From positions 1 through 64,000 of the forward strand of contig CBDFKU010000010.1 in NCBI GenBank assembly GCA_965248975.1: a DNA stretch of 64,000 bases. Direction: 5' to 3'. Under the pieces are notes generated by a model. That model was given only the letters and a program-made list of their open reading frames with translations. It was not told the DNA's origin and searched no databases. The stretch is from CBDFKU01 sp965248975. Its GTDB lineage: Bacteria > Chloroflexota > Dehalococcoidia > Lucifugimonadales > JAGWBF01. Each line of letters begins with the position of its first letter. Position 1 is the first letter of the stretch. Shown piece by piece: positions 6,915 through 15,072 of this stretch. Made by a program: the position numbers and the translations under genes.

Positions 6915-9284
6915 ATGAGCGGACCCCTTGAAGGTGTCAACGTAGTGGACTTCGGTCAGGCGGGGGTCGGGCCCTGGGCTTGTACGCTCCTGGGGATGCT
7001 CGGCGCCAACGTCCTGAAGATCGAGCGTCCGGAGGGCGACGTCAGCCACGGCCAGCCCCCCCTGAAGAACGGCCTCACCGTCTCCTACACGGACTGGAAC
7101 ATGGCGAAGAAGGGCGCCATCCTCAATCTGAAGGTCCCCGATGGCCGTCAGTCCATGGAGCCGTTGGTGAAAGAGGCCGACGTAGTCTGCGAGAACCTGA
7201 GACCCGGCGTCATGGACAGGCTGGGATTCGGCTACGAGGGTTGCAGGACCCTGAACCCCTCTATTGTCTACGGCGCCAGCCCGGCCTGGGGTCTGGACGG
7301 CCCGATGGCGTCCTGGCCCGGGGTCGACGCCGACGTGCAGTGCGTGTCTGGGTTCACCTCGTTGACCGGTGACGAGGGTGGGAAGCCGGAGATGGCCCGC
7401 CACCTGTACCACCTGGACCTGAACGCCTCCTGCGTGCTGGCGGGGTCGATAATTCTGGGGCTGTTGCAGCGGGACCGCACCGGGGAGTCTCAGCATATCG
7501 TGTCGACCCACCTGGGCAGCTCCATCGCCCATCTGGGCACCCGTATCGCCGAGTACACCCTTGCCGGGGAGGTGCCCGCTCCTCTGGGGAGCGCGTCTGC
7601 AGTCACGGCTCCCCATCAGGCCTTTCTCTGCGAGGACCGCCGTTGGATCAGTGTGGGCGTTGAGAACGACGAGCAATGGCGCGCTCTATGCGAGGCAATC
7701 GGCCGTCCCGATCTGATGGAGCACCCCGGCTTCAAAACCAACCGGGACCGGGTGGCGAACCGGGCCGAGCTGACCGCCGAGCTAGAGAAGATGTTCGGCG
7801 GCAGATACTTCCGATGGTGGTACGTCCGGCTGACGAAGTATGGTGTGCCCGCCGGCCCTTTCTATGACTTCCAGGACCTGCTGGCCAACCAGCACGTGAT
7901 CGAGAACGAGTACATTCCGGAGATGGACATCCCGCACCAGGGCAAGCTGCACGTGGGAGGCATACCCTGGGAGTTCAGCGAGACCCCCGCCACCCTGTAC
8001 CGCGCCCCCGCTCCGGGTGAGCACACCGAGGAGATCAAGGCGCGGGGATTCGGCGCATTCGACAGCCCTCCAAGCGGCGAGCCCAGGCACGCTGTTCAGG
8101 GCAGGCAAGGGGATCCTCCCCTGACGGGAGTCCGGGTCGTAGACGCCAGCCAGGGTCTGTGCGGTCCCTTCGTCTCTCTGCTCCTGGCGGACGCGGGCGC
8201 CGAGGTCGTCAAGGTGGAGCCTCCGGGAGGCGACTACTCCAGGGAGTTCGCCCCGGCGGCGGCCAATGGGGACGGCGCGGCCTTCGTTTACCTGAACCGT
8301 AACAAGAAGAGCGTCGTCCTGGACCTGGAGACCGACGCCGGACGGGGAGCCTTCACCGACTTGGCCGTGAGCGCCGACATCCTGATCGAGGACTGGGGCG
8401 TTGGGAAGGCCCAAAATCTTGGGCTGGACCACGGTACGCTAAGCCGGAACAACCCGGGGCTGGTTTATTGCGCCCTCACTCCCTTCGGGGAAAAGGGGAT
8501 TCTCAAGGATCTGAAGGGCTCGGAGATGGTGGTTCAGGGGATGGCCGAGTACTGCATGTCCCTCGGGCAGATCGGCAGCCCTCCCGTCAGGTGGGGGTCT
8601 GAGCTGGCCAACGTAGGCGCGGCCATCATGGCTTTCGTCGGTGTGCTGGCCTGTCTGTATCGCCGCAACCGCAGCGGGCGGGGGCAGCGGGTGGCCGTCA
8701 ACCAGTGGGGGACCCTCCTGTGCATGAGACAGGGCTGCTGGTCTGTGCTGGGGGACCTGGACGAGTGGGCCGGGCCCTTCTGCCAGGCCTACACCAGCCC
8801 CCGGCTCCATGGGTGGCAGACCAGGGACCGACCCGTGTACCTGCGGCTGCACCGGGCCACGGAGGAAGAGTACGTTAGCTTGATGGTGGACCTGGGCATG
8901 GAGGACATGCTGTCGGATCCCAGGTTCGACAAGGGGGGCAGGGACGCGACCGGGAACGGCAAGTACGCCATGGAGGTAATGCCTATCTGGGAGAGACACC
9001 TGGCCGACAAGACCGCCGAAGAGGTGGTCCGGCTGGCTCGCTCCCACAACGCCATTGCCGTGCCGATGAACACCGTTAAAGAGGTGGTCGACCACCCGCA
9101 GGTGCAGGCCCTGGGGATCATGGTGGAGATGGACCATCCCGGCCTGGGGAAAGTGCGAGTCGTTGGCCCGCCCTTCGAGGGCCCGTGGCAGGCCCCATCG
9201 GTGGCGGCTTCACCGGCGCTGGGCGAGCACACCGCCGAGGTTCTCGCTTCCCTGGCAGTCAGGCCAGTCAAAGCAGGAGGGTAG
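6915..9284 (+). CDS. Tandem-domain CaiB/BaiF (class III) CoA transferase
   Basis: 789 aa with two class III CoA-transferase domains in one chain (about residues 3-385 and 400-780). Each begins with the family signature: LEGVNVVDFGQAGVGPWA and LTGVRVVDASQGLCGPFV. Family members normally have one domain and dimerise as interlocked rings, so the fusion is an internal duplication. Domain 1 keeps the catalytic-type Asp (GVDADVQ); the corresponding place in domain 2 reads GSEMVVQ, with Glu, so domain 2 may be inactive or altered. The open frame extends upstream to 6393 inside the SDR gene, but AGGAG just before the ATG at 6915 fixes the start. Would activate an acid as its CoA thioester. Confidence 0.9.
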   Translation: MSGPLEGVNVVDFGQAGVGPWACTLLGMLGANVLKIERPEGDVSHGQPPLKNGLTVSYTDWNMAKKGAILNLKVPDGRQSMEPLVKEADVVCENLRPGVMDRLGFGYEGCRTLNPSIVYGASPAWGLDGPMASWPGVDADVQCVSGFTSLTGDEGGKPEMARHLYHLDLNASCVLAGSIILGLLQRDRTGESQHIVSTHLGSSIAHLGTRIAEYTLAGEVPAPLGSASAVTAPHQAFLCEDRRWISVGVENDEQWRALCEAIGRPDLMEHPGFKTNRDRVANRAELTAELEKMFGGRYFRWWYVRLTKYGVPAGPFYDFQDLLANQHVIENEYIPEMDIPHQGKLHVGGIPWEFSETPATLYRAPAPGEHTEEIKARGFGAFDSPPSGEPRHAVQGRQGDPPLTGVRVVDASQGLCGPFVSLLLADAGAEVVKVEPPGGDYSREFAPAAANGDGAAFVYLNRNKKSVVLDLETDAGRGAFTDLAVSADILIEDWGVGKAQNLGLDHGTLSRNNPGLVYCALTPFGEKGILKDLKGSEMVVQGMAEYCMSLGQIGSPPVRWGSELANVGAAIMAFVGVLACLYRRNRSGRGQRVAVNQWGTLLCMRQGCWSVLGDLDEWAGPFCQAYTSPRLHGWQTRDRPVYLRLHRATEEEYVSLMVDLGMEDMLSDPRFDKGGRDATGNGKYAMEVMPIWERHLADKTAEEVVRLARSHNAIAVPMNTVKEVVDHPQVQALGIMVEMDHPGLGKVRVVGPPFEGPWQAPSVAASPALGEHTAEVLASLAVRPVKAGG

Positions 9285-9286
9285 AG

Positions 9287-10123
9287 TTGCTGATCGATTG
9301 TCACATACACCCGCCCAGAGTCAATATCCCAGGCGTAAGGGCCATCGATGAGGCGACCTTCCAGGAAGAAGTCCGACAGGCACGGGAAGTGGGTGTAGGC
9401 CTCTGGATAATGCCGGGGGTAACGGTGGAGGACTCCCGTGCCGTGGTCGAGAGGGTCGACGGCGAGGAAGACTTCTTCGCCTGCATCGGTGTCCACCCCA
9501 ACCAGATCGATCAGTACCGGGAGGATAGCTTTCAGCAGCTAGGCGACCTGGCTCGGTCTTCCTCTAAGGTGGTGGGCATCGGGGAGGTGGGGATCGACTA
9601 CGAGACCACCCGGCAGGACCCCGAGACCCAGCGCAGGGCCTTCCGGGAGCAGATCGGCCTGGCCCGGGAGCTGAAGCTGCCCCTGAACCTGCACACCTAC
9701 GGCAAAGCGTCGGCCATGGACCTCATCGACATCCTGCACCAGGAGCGGGCCTACGAGGTGGGCGGCGTGCTGCACAACTACATGGGCAACGAGGACATGG
9801 CGCGGCGGCTGGCAGACATGGGCTTCTACGTCTCGGTTTCCGTAGTGCTATTTCATCCTGAAGCGGACCGGCTGCGGGGGGTCTACCGGGCTGTGCCCCT
9901 GGGCAACCTGGTAATGGACACCGACTGGCCCTCGGGACTCCTCTACCGCACCGGCCCCGGTGAATACCCCTTCGAGCTGGACGTACGGACACACCTCTCC
10001 CACCTGCGCCGCTACGCCGACCGTCTGGCGGAGGAGAAGGACATGGATGTCGAGCAGGTGGAAAACGTGATCACTATGAACACCCTTCGAGCCTTCCCCA
10101 GAGTGGCCGAAGCTCTCTCTTGA
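9287..10123 (+). CDS. TatD-like metal-dependent hydrolase
   Basis: 278 aa amidohydrolase-superfamily protein. Metal-ligand motifs appear in order: IDCHIHPP near the N-terminus, GEVGIDYE, LNLHTYG, LHNYMGN and VMDTDWPSG. This order fits the TatD branch (nuclease or small-molecule hydrolase). I chose the TTG at 9287, 2 nt after the CoA-transferase stop, because AGGAGG lies 6 nt before it; the longer frame from 9185 overlaps the previous gene. In this context it is more likely a metabolic hydrolase than a DNase, but that is inference. Confidence 0.75.
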   Translation: MLIDCHIHPPRVNIPGVRAIDEATFQEEVRQAREVGVGLWIMPGVTVEDSRAVVERVDGEEDFFACIGVHPNQIDQYREDSFQQLGDLARSSSKVVGIGEVGIDYETTRQDPETQRRAFREQIGLARELKLPLNLHTYGKASAMDLIDILHQERAYEVGGVLHNYMGNEDMARRLADMGFYVSVSVVLFHPEADRLRGVYRAVPLGNLVMDTDWPSGLLYRTGPGEYPFELDVRTHLSHLRRYADRLAEEKDMDVEQVENVITMNTLRAFPRVAEALS

Positions 10124-10210
10124 TGGGTATTCCGCCGTGTGATACCTTCAATAAGATGGCGCCTGGGGACCTGTACGAGAGCCCCAGGCAATGAGGAGGC
10201 CTAAGGAGCC

Positions 10211-11317
10211 ATGTCGAGCTACAAAGTATGGTCTTCCGACTCCCACATCATAGAGCCCGCCGATCTTTGGGAGAAGCGCATCGATCCCAGGTTCAGGGAC
10301 CGGGCGCCCCGTATCGTCTTCGAGGATGGGCACGATCAGTGGTACTGTGACGGCGTCGCCTTCGGAAACATCGGCGCCAACCAGCAGGCCGGTGTGAGGT
10401 TCGAGGACCCGGAGAAGCTGAATAGCTTCGGTGTCATGGACACCGTGCCCCTGGGGGGCATCGACCCGGATGCCCACGTGAAGGATCTGGACATGGATGG
10501 GATCTCCGGCGGAGTGCTGTACCCTTCCCAGGGCCTGACTCTGTGGCAGATTCCGGCCAGCGACCTGCTATCGGCCATTTTCCGGGCTTACAACGACTAC
10601 CTGGCCGAGTTCTGTAATCCCCACCCCGACCGGCTCAAGGGCATCGCCGCGATCAACGTGGACTTCGTGGAAGACGCCGTGTCGGAGCTGGAACGCTCGG
10701 CGAAGCTGGGCCTGGTAGGGGCGATGATCTCCATCCGGCCGCTGTTGCCCTACGACCAGTCGGCATACGAGAAGCTGTGGGCTATGGCGGAGGACCTGGA
10801 CATGTCGCTAAGCCTGCACACCGGCACCATCCGGTGGACTCCTGGTGACGGTGGCAAGCCGACGCCGGGCGCTGTCGGCTTCACCAGCAGGGAAGTCAAC
10901 GTCCGCCAGTGCATCGCTGCCATGATCTTCTCCGGCGTGTTCGAGCGCCATCCGAAGCTGAAGGTCGGGGTCGTGGAGTACGAGGTCGCCTGGGCCCCCT
11001 ACTTCATGGACCGCATGGATGAGTTCTACGGCCAGAGGCCCGGAGGCGTCAGCGCTTCCAGGTTCAAGGGCGAGCTGCTGCCCAGCGACTTCTTCCGCAG
11101 CAACGTTTTCATAAGCTTCCAGGAGGACGATCTGGGGATGGAGCTCCGTCACCGCATCGGAGTGGATACCCTGATGTGGGGCTCCGACTATCCCCACGCC
11201 GAGTCGACGTTCCCCAGGTCGCGGGAGATCCTGGAACGCATACTTCAAGGCGTGCCCGAAGACGAAAGGGCCAAGATCGCCGGAGAGAACACCGCTGGGC
11301 TATATCACTTCGAGTAG
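10211..11317 (+). CDS. Amidohydrolase family protein (amidohydrolase_2)
   Basis: 368 aa metal-dependent hydrolase/decarboxylase of the amidohydrolase-2 group. It begins with WSSDSHIIEP, has a central SLHTG (metal His), KVGVVEYEV and a C-terminal GSDYPHAES with the conserved Asp. Members include ACMSD-like decarboxylases and C-C or amide hydrolases. AGGAGGCCTAAGGAGCC precedes the ATG. It continues the catabolic run; the substrate is not deducible. Confidence 0.85.
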   Translation: MSSYKVWSSDSHIIEPADLWEKRIDPRFRDRAPRIVFEDGHDQWYCDGVAFGNIGANQQAGVRFEDPEKLNSFGVMDTVPLGGIDPDAHVKDLDMDGISGGVLYPSQGLTLWQIPASDLLSAIFRAYNDYLAEFCNPHPDRLKGIAAINVDFVEDAVSELERSAKLGLVGAMISIRPLLPYDQSAYEKLWAMAEDLDMSLSLHTGTIRWTPGDGGKPTPGAVGFTSREVNVRQCIAAMIFSGVFERHPKLKVGVVEYEVAWAPYFMDRMDEFYGQRPGGVSASRFKGELLPSDFFRSNVFISFQEDDLGMELRHRIGVDTLMWGSDYPHAESTFPRSREILERILQGVPEDERAKIAGENTAGLYHFE

Positions 11318-11325
11318 CTCCTCAC

Positions 11326-11425
11326 TCCCAACTCCCTCTCCCTGTGGGAGAGAAGTGGTTGTGAAGGACGGCTAACCCTTCTCCATTTGGGAGAGGGACA
11401 GGGGACAGGGGACAGGGGTGAGGGA
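11326..11425. repeat. GC-rich intergenic hairpin and short tandem repeat
   Basis: Contains CTCTCCC/GGGAGAG hairpin arms, a second GGGAGAGGGACAGGG copy, and a tandem ACAGGGG array (about 11397-11418). The array supplies the GTGAGGGA element before the 11426 start. Similar CCCTCACC/TGGGAGA segments occur at 15012-15037 and 26640-26680, so this is a dispersed intergenic repeat family. Confidence 0.6.
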
Positions 11426-12592
11426 ATGAATGATCAACGGAACAAGGCCGCCATAGCCGGAATCGGCTGCACCGAGTTCTCCAAGGACTCCAACCGGTCG
11501 GAGCTCCACAACGTCCTGAAGGCCATCACCATGGCCGCCGACGATGCCGGCATCAGCGTCAAGGACATCGACGGCATCGTCTACCATAACGTGGACCGGG
11601 TCACCGAATGGCAGCTGGTGGATTGTCTGGGCATGAAGAACGTACGGTTCAGCTTCCAGTCGGTGCAGGGTGCCGGAGGCGGCTCTGGCGCCGTGGGCAT
11701 CGCCACCCTGGCGCTGGCGGCGGGCTTGGCCGAGAACGTCGTAATCTATCGCGCCCTCAACGGACGCTCCCAGGACCGCTACGGGACGTCGCCTAGACAG
11801 GTAGGCCGGTGGGTAGATGGCCCCACAGCCTGGAGGGCGCCCTTCGGCCTTATAGTCGCCGCCCACCACATCGCCATGCGCACCAGGCGGTACATGCTGG
11901 AGTACGGCGCGGAGAGCCGCCACTTCGGTGAAGTGGCGGTGGCCTTCCGCAAGCATGCTTCGGTGAACCCCAACGCCTATTTCCACGGTCGGCCTATCAC
12001 CCTGGAGGACCACCAGGCCTCCCCGGTGATCGTCGACCCCTTGAGACTGCTTGACATAACTTCTGAGTACGACGCCGCGGCAGCCGCCATCGTGACCACG
12101 GCGGAGAGGGCCAGGCATCTCAAGCAGCCGCCGGCCTACGTTCTGGGTTGGGGTCAGGCCACCGGCTCGAAGTCCGACCCTATGACCGCCTCCAACCGCG
12201 AGAGCTTGACCGCCATCGAGGAAGTGACCTACGCCTCCCAGCAGGCATACCAGATGGCCGGAGTGTCCCCGAGGGATATCCAGGTGTTGCAGGTGTACGA
12301 CCACTTCACCTCCATGGTCATCATGGCCCTGGAGGACCTGGGCTTCTGCAAGAAGGGTGAGGGCTTCGAGTTCGTGCAGGATGGAGGAATCCAGATCGGC
12401 AGCAATCTGCCGGTGAACACCCACGGAGGGAACCTGGGAGAGGGGTACATCCACTTCATGAACCACATGTGCGAGGGAGTGCGACAGATCCGGGGCACCT
12501 CCTGCAACCAGGTGCCCGGGTGCGAGCTGTCCATGCTGATGGCCGGGTACGGCGTCACCACCAGCGCGCTGATCCTGGGGAGGCAGCCGTGA
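11426..12592 (+). CDS. Thiolase-fold protein (SCP-x/Ltp2-like), likely lyase with DUF35 partner
   Basis: 388 aa thiolase-superfamily protein of the lipid-transfer/SCP-x type. It has the fold hallmarks (AIAGIGCTEFSK, QGAGGGSGAVGIATLAL, and NTHGGNLGEGYIHFMNH near the C-terminus), but at the usual nucleophile position I read FSFQSVQGAG without cysteine. It overlaps the following DUF35 gene by 4 nt. Established knowledge: actinobacterial Ltp2 plus a DUF35 protein forms a retro-aldolase acting on steroid side-chain CoA esters. By analogy this pair may cleave or form C-C bonds in an acyl-CoA. The ATG at 11426 is preferred over a start at 11387 inside the repeat. Confidence 0.82.
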   Translation: MNDQRNKAAIAGIGCTEFSKDSNRSELHNVLKAITMAADDAGISVKDIDGIVYHNVDRVTEWQLVDCLGMKNVRFSFQSVQGAGGGSGAVGIATLALAAGLAENVVIYRALNGRSQDRYGTSPRQVGRWVDGPTAWRAPFGLIVAAHHIAMRTRRYMLEYGAESRHFGEVAVAFRKHASVNPNAYFHGRPITLEDHQASPVIVDPLRLLDITSEYDAAAAAIVTTAERARHLKQPPAYVLGWGQATGSKSDPMTASNRESLTAIEEVTYASQQAYQMAGVSPRDIQVLQVYDHFTSMVIMALEDLGFCKKGEGFEFVQDGGIQIGSNLPVNTHGGNLGEGYIHFMNHMCEGVRQIRGTSCNQVPGCELSMLMAGYGVTTSALILGRQP

Positions 12593-13023
12593 CGACCTCC
12601 GACGACGGGCCTCTGAGGCCTTTACCCGCCTTCGATCACGACAATGCCCCCTTCTGGGAGGCTGTGAGGAATCACAGGCTGGTCCTGCAGCGGTGCGGAG
12701 AGTGCAAGATATACAGGCACCCCCCGGTACCCATGTGTCCCCACTGTGGCTCCTTCGATATCGAGTGGGTGCCCTCCGACGGTCGGGGTCGGGTATATAG
12801 CTGGATCGTGGTGCGCCGCCCCACCCACCCCTTCTTCGCCGAAGTCCCCTATAACGTGGTGCTGGTCCAGATGGAAGAAGGGGTACGGCTGTTCAGTAAC
12901 CTGCTGGACGTCGCACCGGAAGAGATACGGGAGAATATGCCGGTGCAGGTAGGCTTCGTCGACGTGGAGGACGACTTCACCCTGTTCCAGTTTCGTCCGG
13001 TGGAGTCTGGAGGTGAATGTTGA
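12589..13023 (+). CDS. Zn-ribbon/OB-fold DUF35 protein
   Basis: 144 aa with an N-terminal rubredoxin-like zinc ribbon (CGECKIYRHPPVPMCPHCGS) followed by an OB fold with GRVYSW near the middle. DUF35 proteins act as obligate partners of thiolase-like enzymes. GTG start at 12589 overlaps the thiolase stop (GTGA), and the 3' end overlaps the next gene by 7 nt, so the three are translationally coupled. Confidence 0.9.
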   Translation: MTTSDDGPLRPLPAFDHDNAPFWEAVRNHRLVLQRCGECKIYRHPPVPMCPHCGSFDIEWVPSDGRGRVYSWIVVRRPTHPFFAEVPYNVVLVQMEEGVRLFSNLLDVAPEEIRENMPVQVGFVDVEDDFTLFQFRPVESGGEC

Positions 13024-14093
13024 AGGCGGTTGTGCTGTTTGAGGCGGGGCCGGCGGAAAACCTCAAGGTTGTAGAGGTCCGGGATCCCGAAGGCCCGGGA
13101 GAAGGTGAGCTACTGGTCAAGGTGGAGGCCTCGGGCATAGACGGCCACGACATGATCGTGCGCTCTGGTGTGATGGGAGGCATCGTCAACGGCCGCGATC
13201 TGGAGATCAAGGAAAATGGGGCGTGGGTCAAGAAGTCTGGCATCATCCTGGGACATGAGATCGCCGGCACGGTAATGGCCGTAGGGCCCGGGGTCACCGG
13301 CACGAAGGTGGGAGACCGGGTCGCCAACAACATAAAGGCCGCCTGTCGCGTCTGCAGGTTCTGCCGCATGGGCCGCAGCAACAACTGCAGGGACGGCAAA
13401 AGCGTCGACGGTGGTTACGCGGAGCTGGTGGTGATGCCGGAAGCCTCCATTATGAAGGTCCCGGACAACGTCAGCTCGGTGGAGGCTTGTATCGTCTCAT
13501 GCGCCATCGGCACCTCGCTGAGGGGGTTTACCGTTGCCGGCAAGCCCAGGTTCCAGGACAACATCCTGGTGACCGGCGCCGGTGGCGGCCTGGGGGTCCA
13601 CGCTTTGCAGATCGCCGCCCTCTCGGGGGGCTTCGTGATGGCCACCACCACGACCGAGACCAAGGTGCCCCTGCTCAAGGAGTACGGTGCGACTGAGGTG
13701 ATCTACGCCCCCGAGGGCCGCTTCAACGACCAGGTGATGTCCCTGACGGATGGCTGGGGAGCCGACCTGGTGATAGACACGGTTGGAGGCTCGACCTTCA
13801 ATAACGGTGGCTTTCGCTCCCTGGCCTTCTTCGGCAGGTACGTCTTCGTGGGCCAGATCAACACCGAAGCCGCCCGCTTCGCCGTCCCTTGGTTGTTCTG
13901 GAAGGAGGCTACCCTGACCGGCACCTCGACCCCAGACTACCGCGACATGCAGGAAGGCATGGATCTGGTGGAGAGCGGCCGGATCAAGCCGGTGGTCTCT
14001 ACCACCTTCAGACTGGACGAGACCCCGCAGATGCACGGGCTGCTGGAGGAGAGGCAGGTCTTCGGGCGGGCCGTCATCGATCTGCTCATCTAA
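13017..14093 (+). CDS. Zinc-type alcohol dehydrogenase-like (MDR) oxidoreductase
   Basis: 358 aa medium-chain dehydrogenase/reductase. The GroES-like N-domain has GHEIAGTV and the structural-zinc cluster CRVCRFCRMGRSNNC; the Rossmann domain has TGAGGGLGVHALQIA near residue 180. At the place of the usual catalytic Cys (CGTD-type motif) the sequence reads GIDGHD, so the catalytic zinc ligand is replaced by Asp. It may therefore be a reductase acting without catalytic zinc, or use altered coordination. ATG lies inside the DUF35 gene end. Confidence 0.85.
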   Translation: MLKAVVLFEAGPAENLKVVEVRDPEGPGEGELLVKVEASGIDGHDMIVRSGVMGGIVNGRDLEIKENGAWVKKSGIILGHEIAGTVMAVGPGVTGTKVGDRVANNIKAACRVCRFCRMGRSNNCRDGKSVDGGYAELVVMPEASIMKVPDNVSSVEACIVSCAIGTSLRGFTVAGKPRFQDNILVTGAGGGLGVHALQIAALSGGFVMATTTTETKVPLLKEYGATEVIYAPEGRFNDQVMSLTDGWGADLVIDTVGGSTFNNGGFRSLAFFGRYVFVGQINTEAARFAVPWLFWKEATLTGTSTPDYRDMQEGMDLVESGRIKPVVSTTFRLDETPQMHGLLEERQVFGRAVIDLLI

Positions 14094-14139
14094 ACGTCTA
14101 CTTCGAAAAATAGTATTGATCGCGATAGGGGGGTAAGCC

Positions 14140-15000
14140 ATGTCGTTCATGGACCGGTACTACATGAAAGGTAAGACGGCTATCGTCACAGGCAGCGGCC
14201 AGGGCATCGGCAAGGCCACCGTCACCGCCTTCGCCGAAGCAGGCGCCAACGTAGTGGTTGCGGGCATGAACATCTTCAGGCCGGAGGAGAGCGAAGAGCA
14301 GCTCAGCGGCGTGGCCCGTGATCTGGAGAAGCTGGGCGCCAAGACCCTCCCCATCGTTGTGGACATGCGCAACGAGTCCGAGGTGCAGGCCATGCTGGAC
14401 AAGGCCCTGAGCACCTTCGGGCAGGTGGATGCCATGGTGAACAACGTCGCGGGGGGTGTTGTGGAGGGCCCATTCCTGGGAGTGACCCAGGAGCTGTTGG
14501 AAGAGACTCTCAAGGAGAACTTCGTTACCGCGTTCCTGGGATGCCGCATTGTGGGAAACCACATGGCCGAGAGGCGCAGCGGTGCCATCGTCAACTTTAG
14601 CTCGCTAGATGGGCTTGGCCCAACGCCATTGGTGGTCTCATATGCTGCCTCCAAGGCCGCCGTGGCCAGCCTCACCTACACGGCTGCTGCCGAGCTTGCT
14701 CCATACGGCATTAGGGTCAACTGCATCGCCCCATACCTGATCCTAACAGAGAACGTACAGCGAAGCCTCAAGGAGCACCCTGAGCTGGAGGGACCGGGCA
14801 AGGCCAAGGCCATGCTGGGCCGCTTCGGCAAGCCGGATGAGATAGCTGCCCTGGCCCTCTTTCTAAGCAGCGATGCCGCTTCTTACATCACTGGACAGGT
14901 GATCCACTGCTCAGGGGGAGCCCTTCCCGGGAGCTCGGTGCGGGCCGGCACCCGTGAAACGCCGGGGCTGGGGTACGGCGGGACCGGCGAGGAATCTTAA
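14140..15000 (+). CDS. SDR family oxidoreductase
   Basis: 286 aa classical SDR with GSGQGIG, NNVAGG, FSSLDG and the YAASK Tyr/Lys motif; the end reads ITGQVIHCSGG. It is the closest visible relative of the SDR at 6037 (shared MKGKTA/ MKGRTA start, PEESE, ELGP/ELAP and LGYG/LGYS ends), so the two bracket the gene run. NAD(P)-dependent; the substrate is unknown. Preceded by a GGGGGG tract 5 nt before ATG. Confidence 0.9.
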   Translation: MSFMDRYYMKGKTAIVTGSGQGIGKATVTAFAEAGANVVVAGMNIFRPEESEEQLSGVARDLEKLGAKTLPIVVDMRNESEVQAMLDKALSTFGQVDAMVNNVAGGVVEGPFLGVTQELLEETLKENFVTAFLGCRIVGNHMAERRSGAIVNFSSLDGLGPTPLVVSYAASKAAVASLTYTAAAELAPYGIRVNCIAPYLILTENVQRSLKEHPELEGPGKAKAMLGRFGKPDEIAALALFLSSDAASYITGQVIHCSGGALPGSSVRAGTRETPGLGYGGTGEES

Positions 15001-15011
15001 GACCCACAAGT

Positions 15012-15037
15012 CCCTCCCCCTCTGTGGGGGAGGAGGG
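15012..15037. repeat. Intergenic C/G hairpin repeat
   Basis: CCCTCCCCC and GGGGGAGGAGGG flank a TCTGT loop between the SDR and the phosphotriesterase gene. The hairpin could attenuate or terminate transcription, but no T-tract follows. It belongs to the CCCTC/GAGGG repeat family seen elsewhere in the window. Confidence 0.5.
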
Positions 15038-15072
15038 AAACCGATCAAAAAACGACAGAAGAGGGCAGCAAC

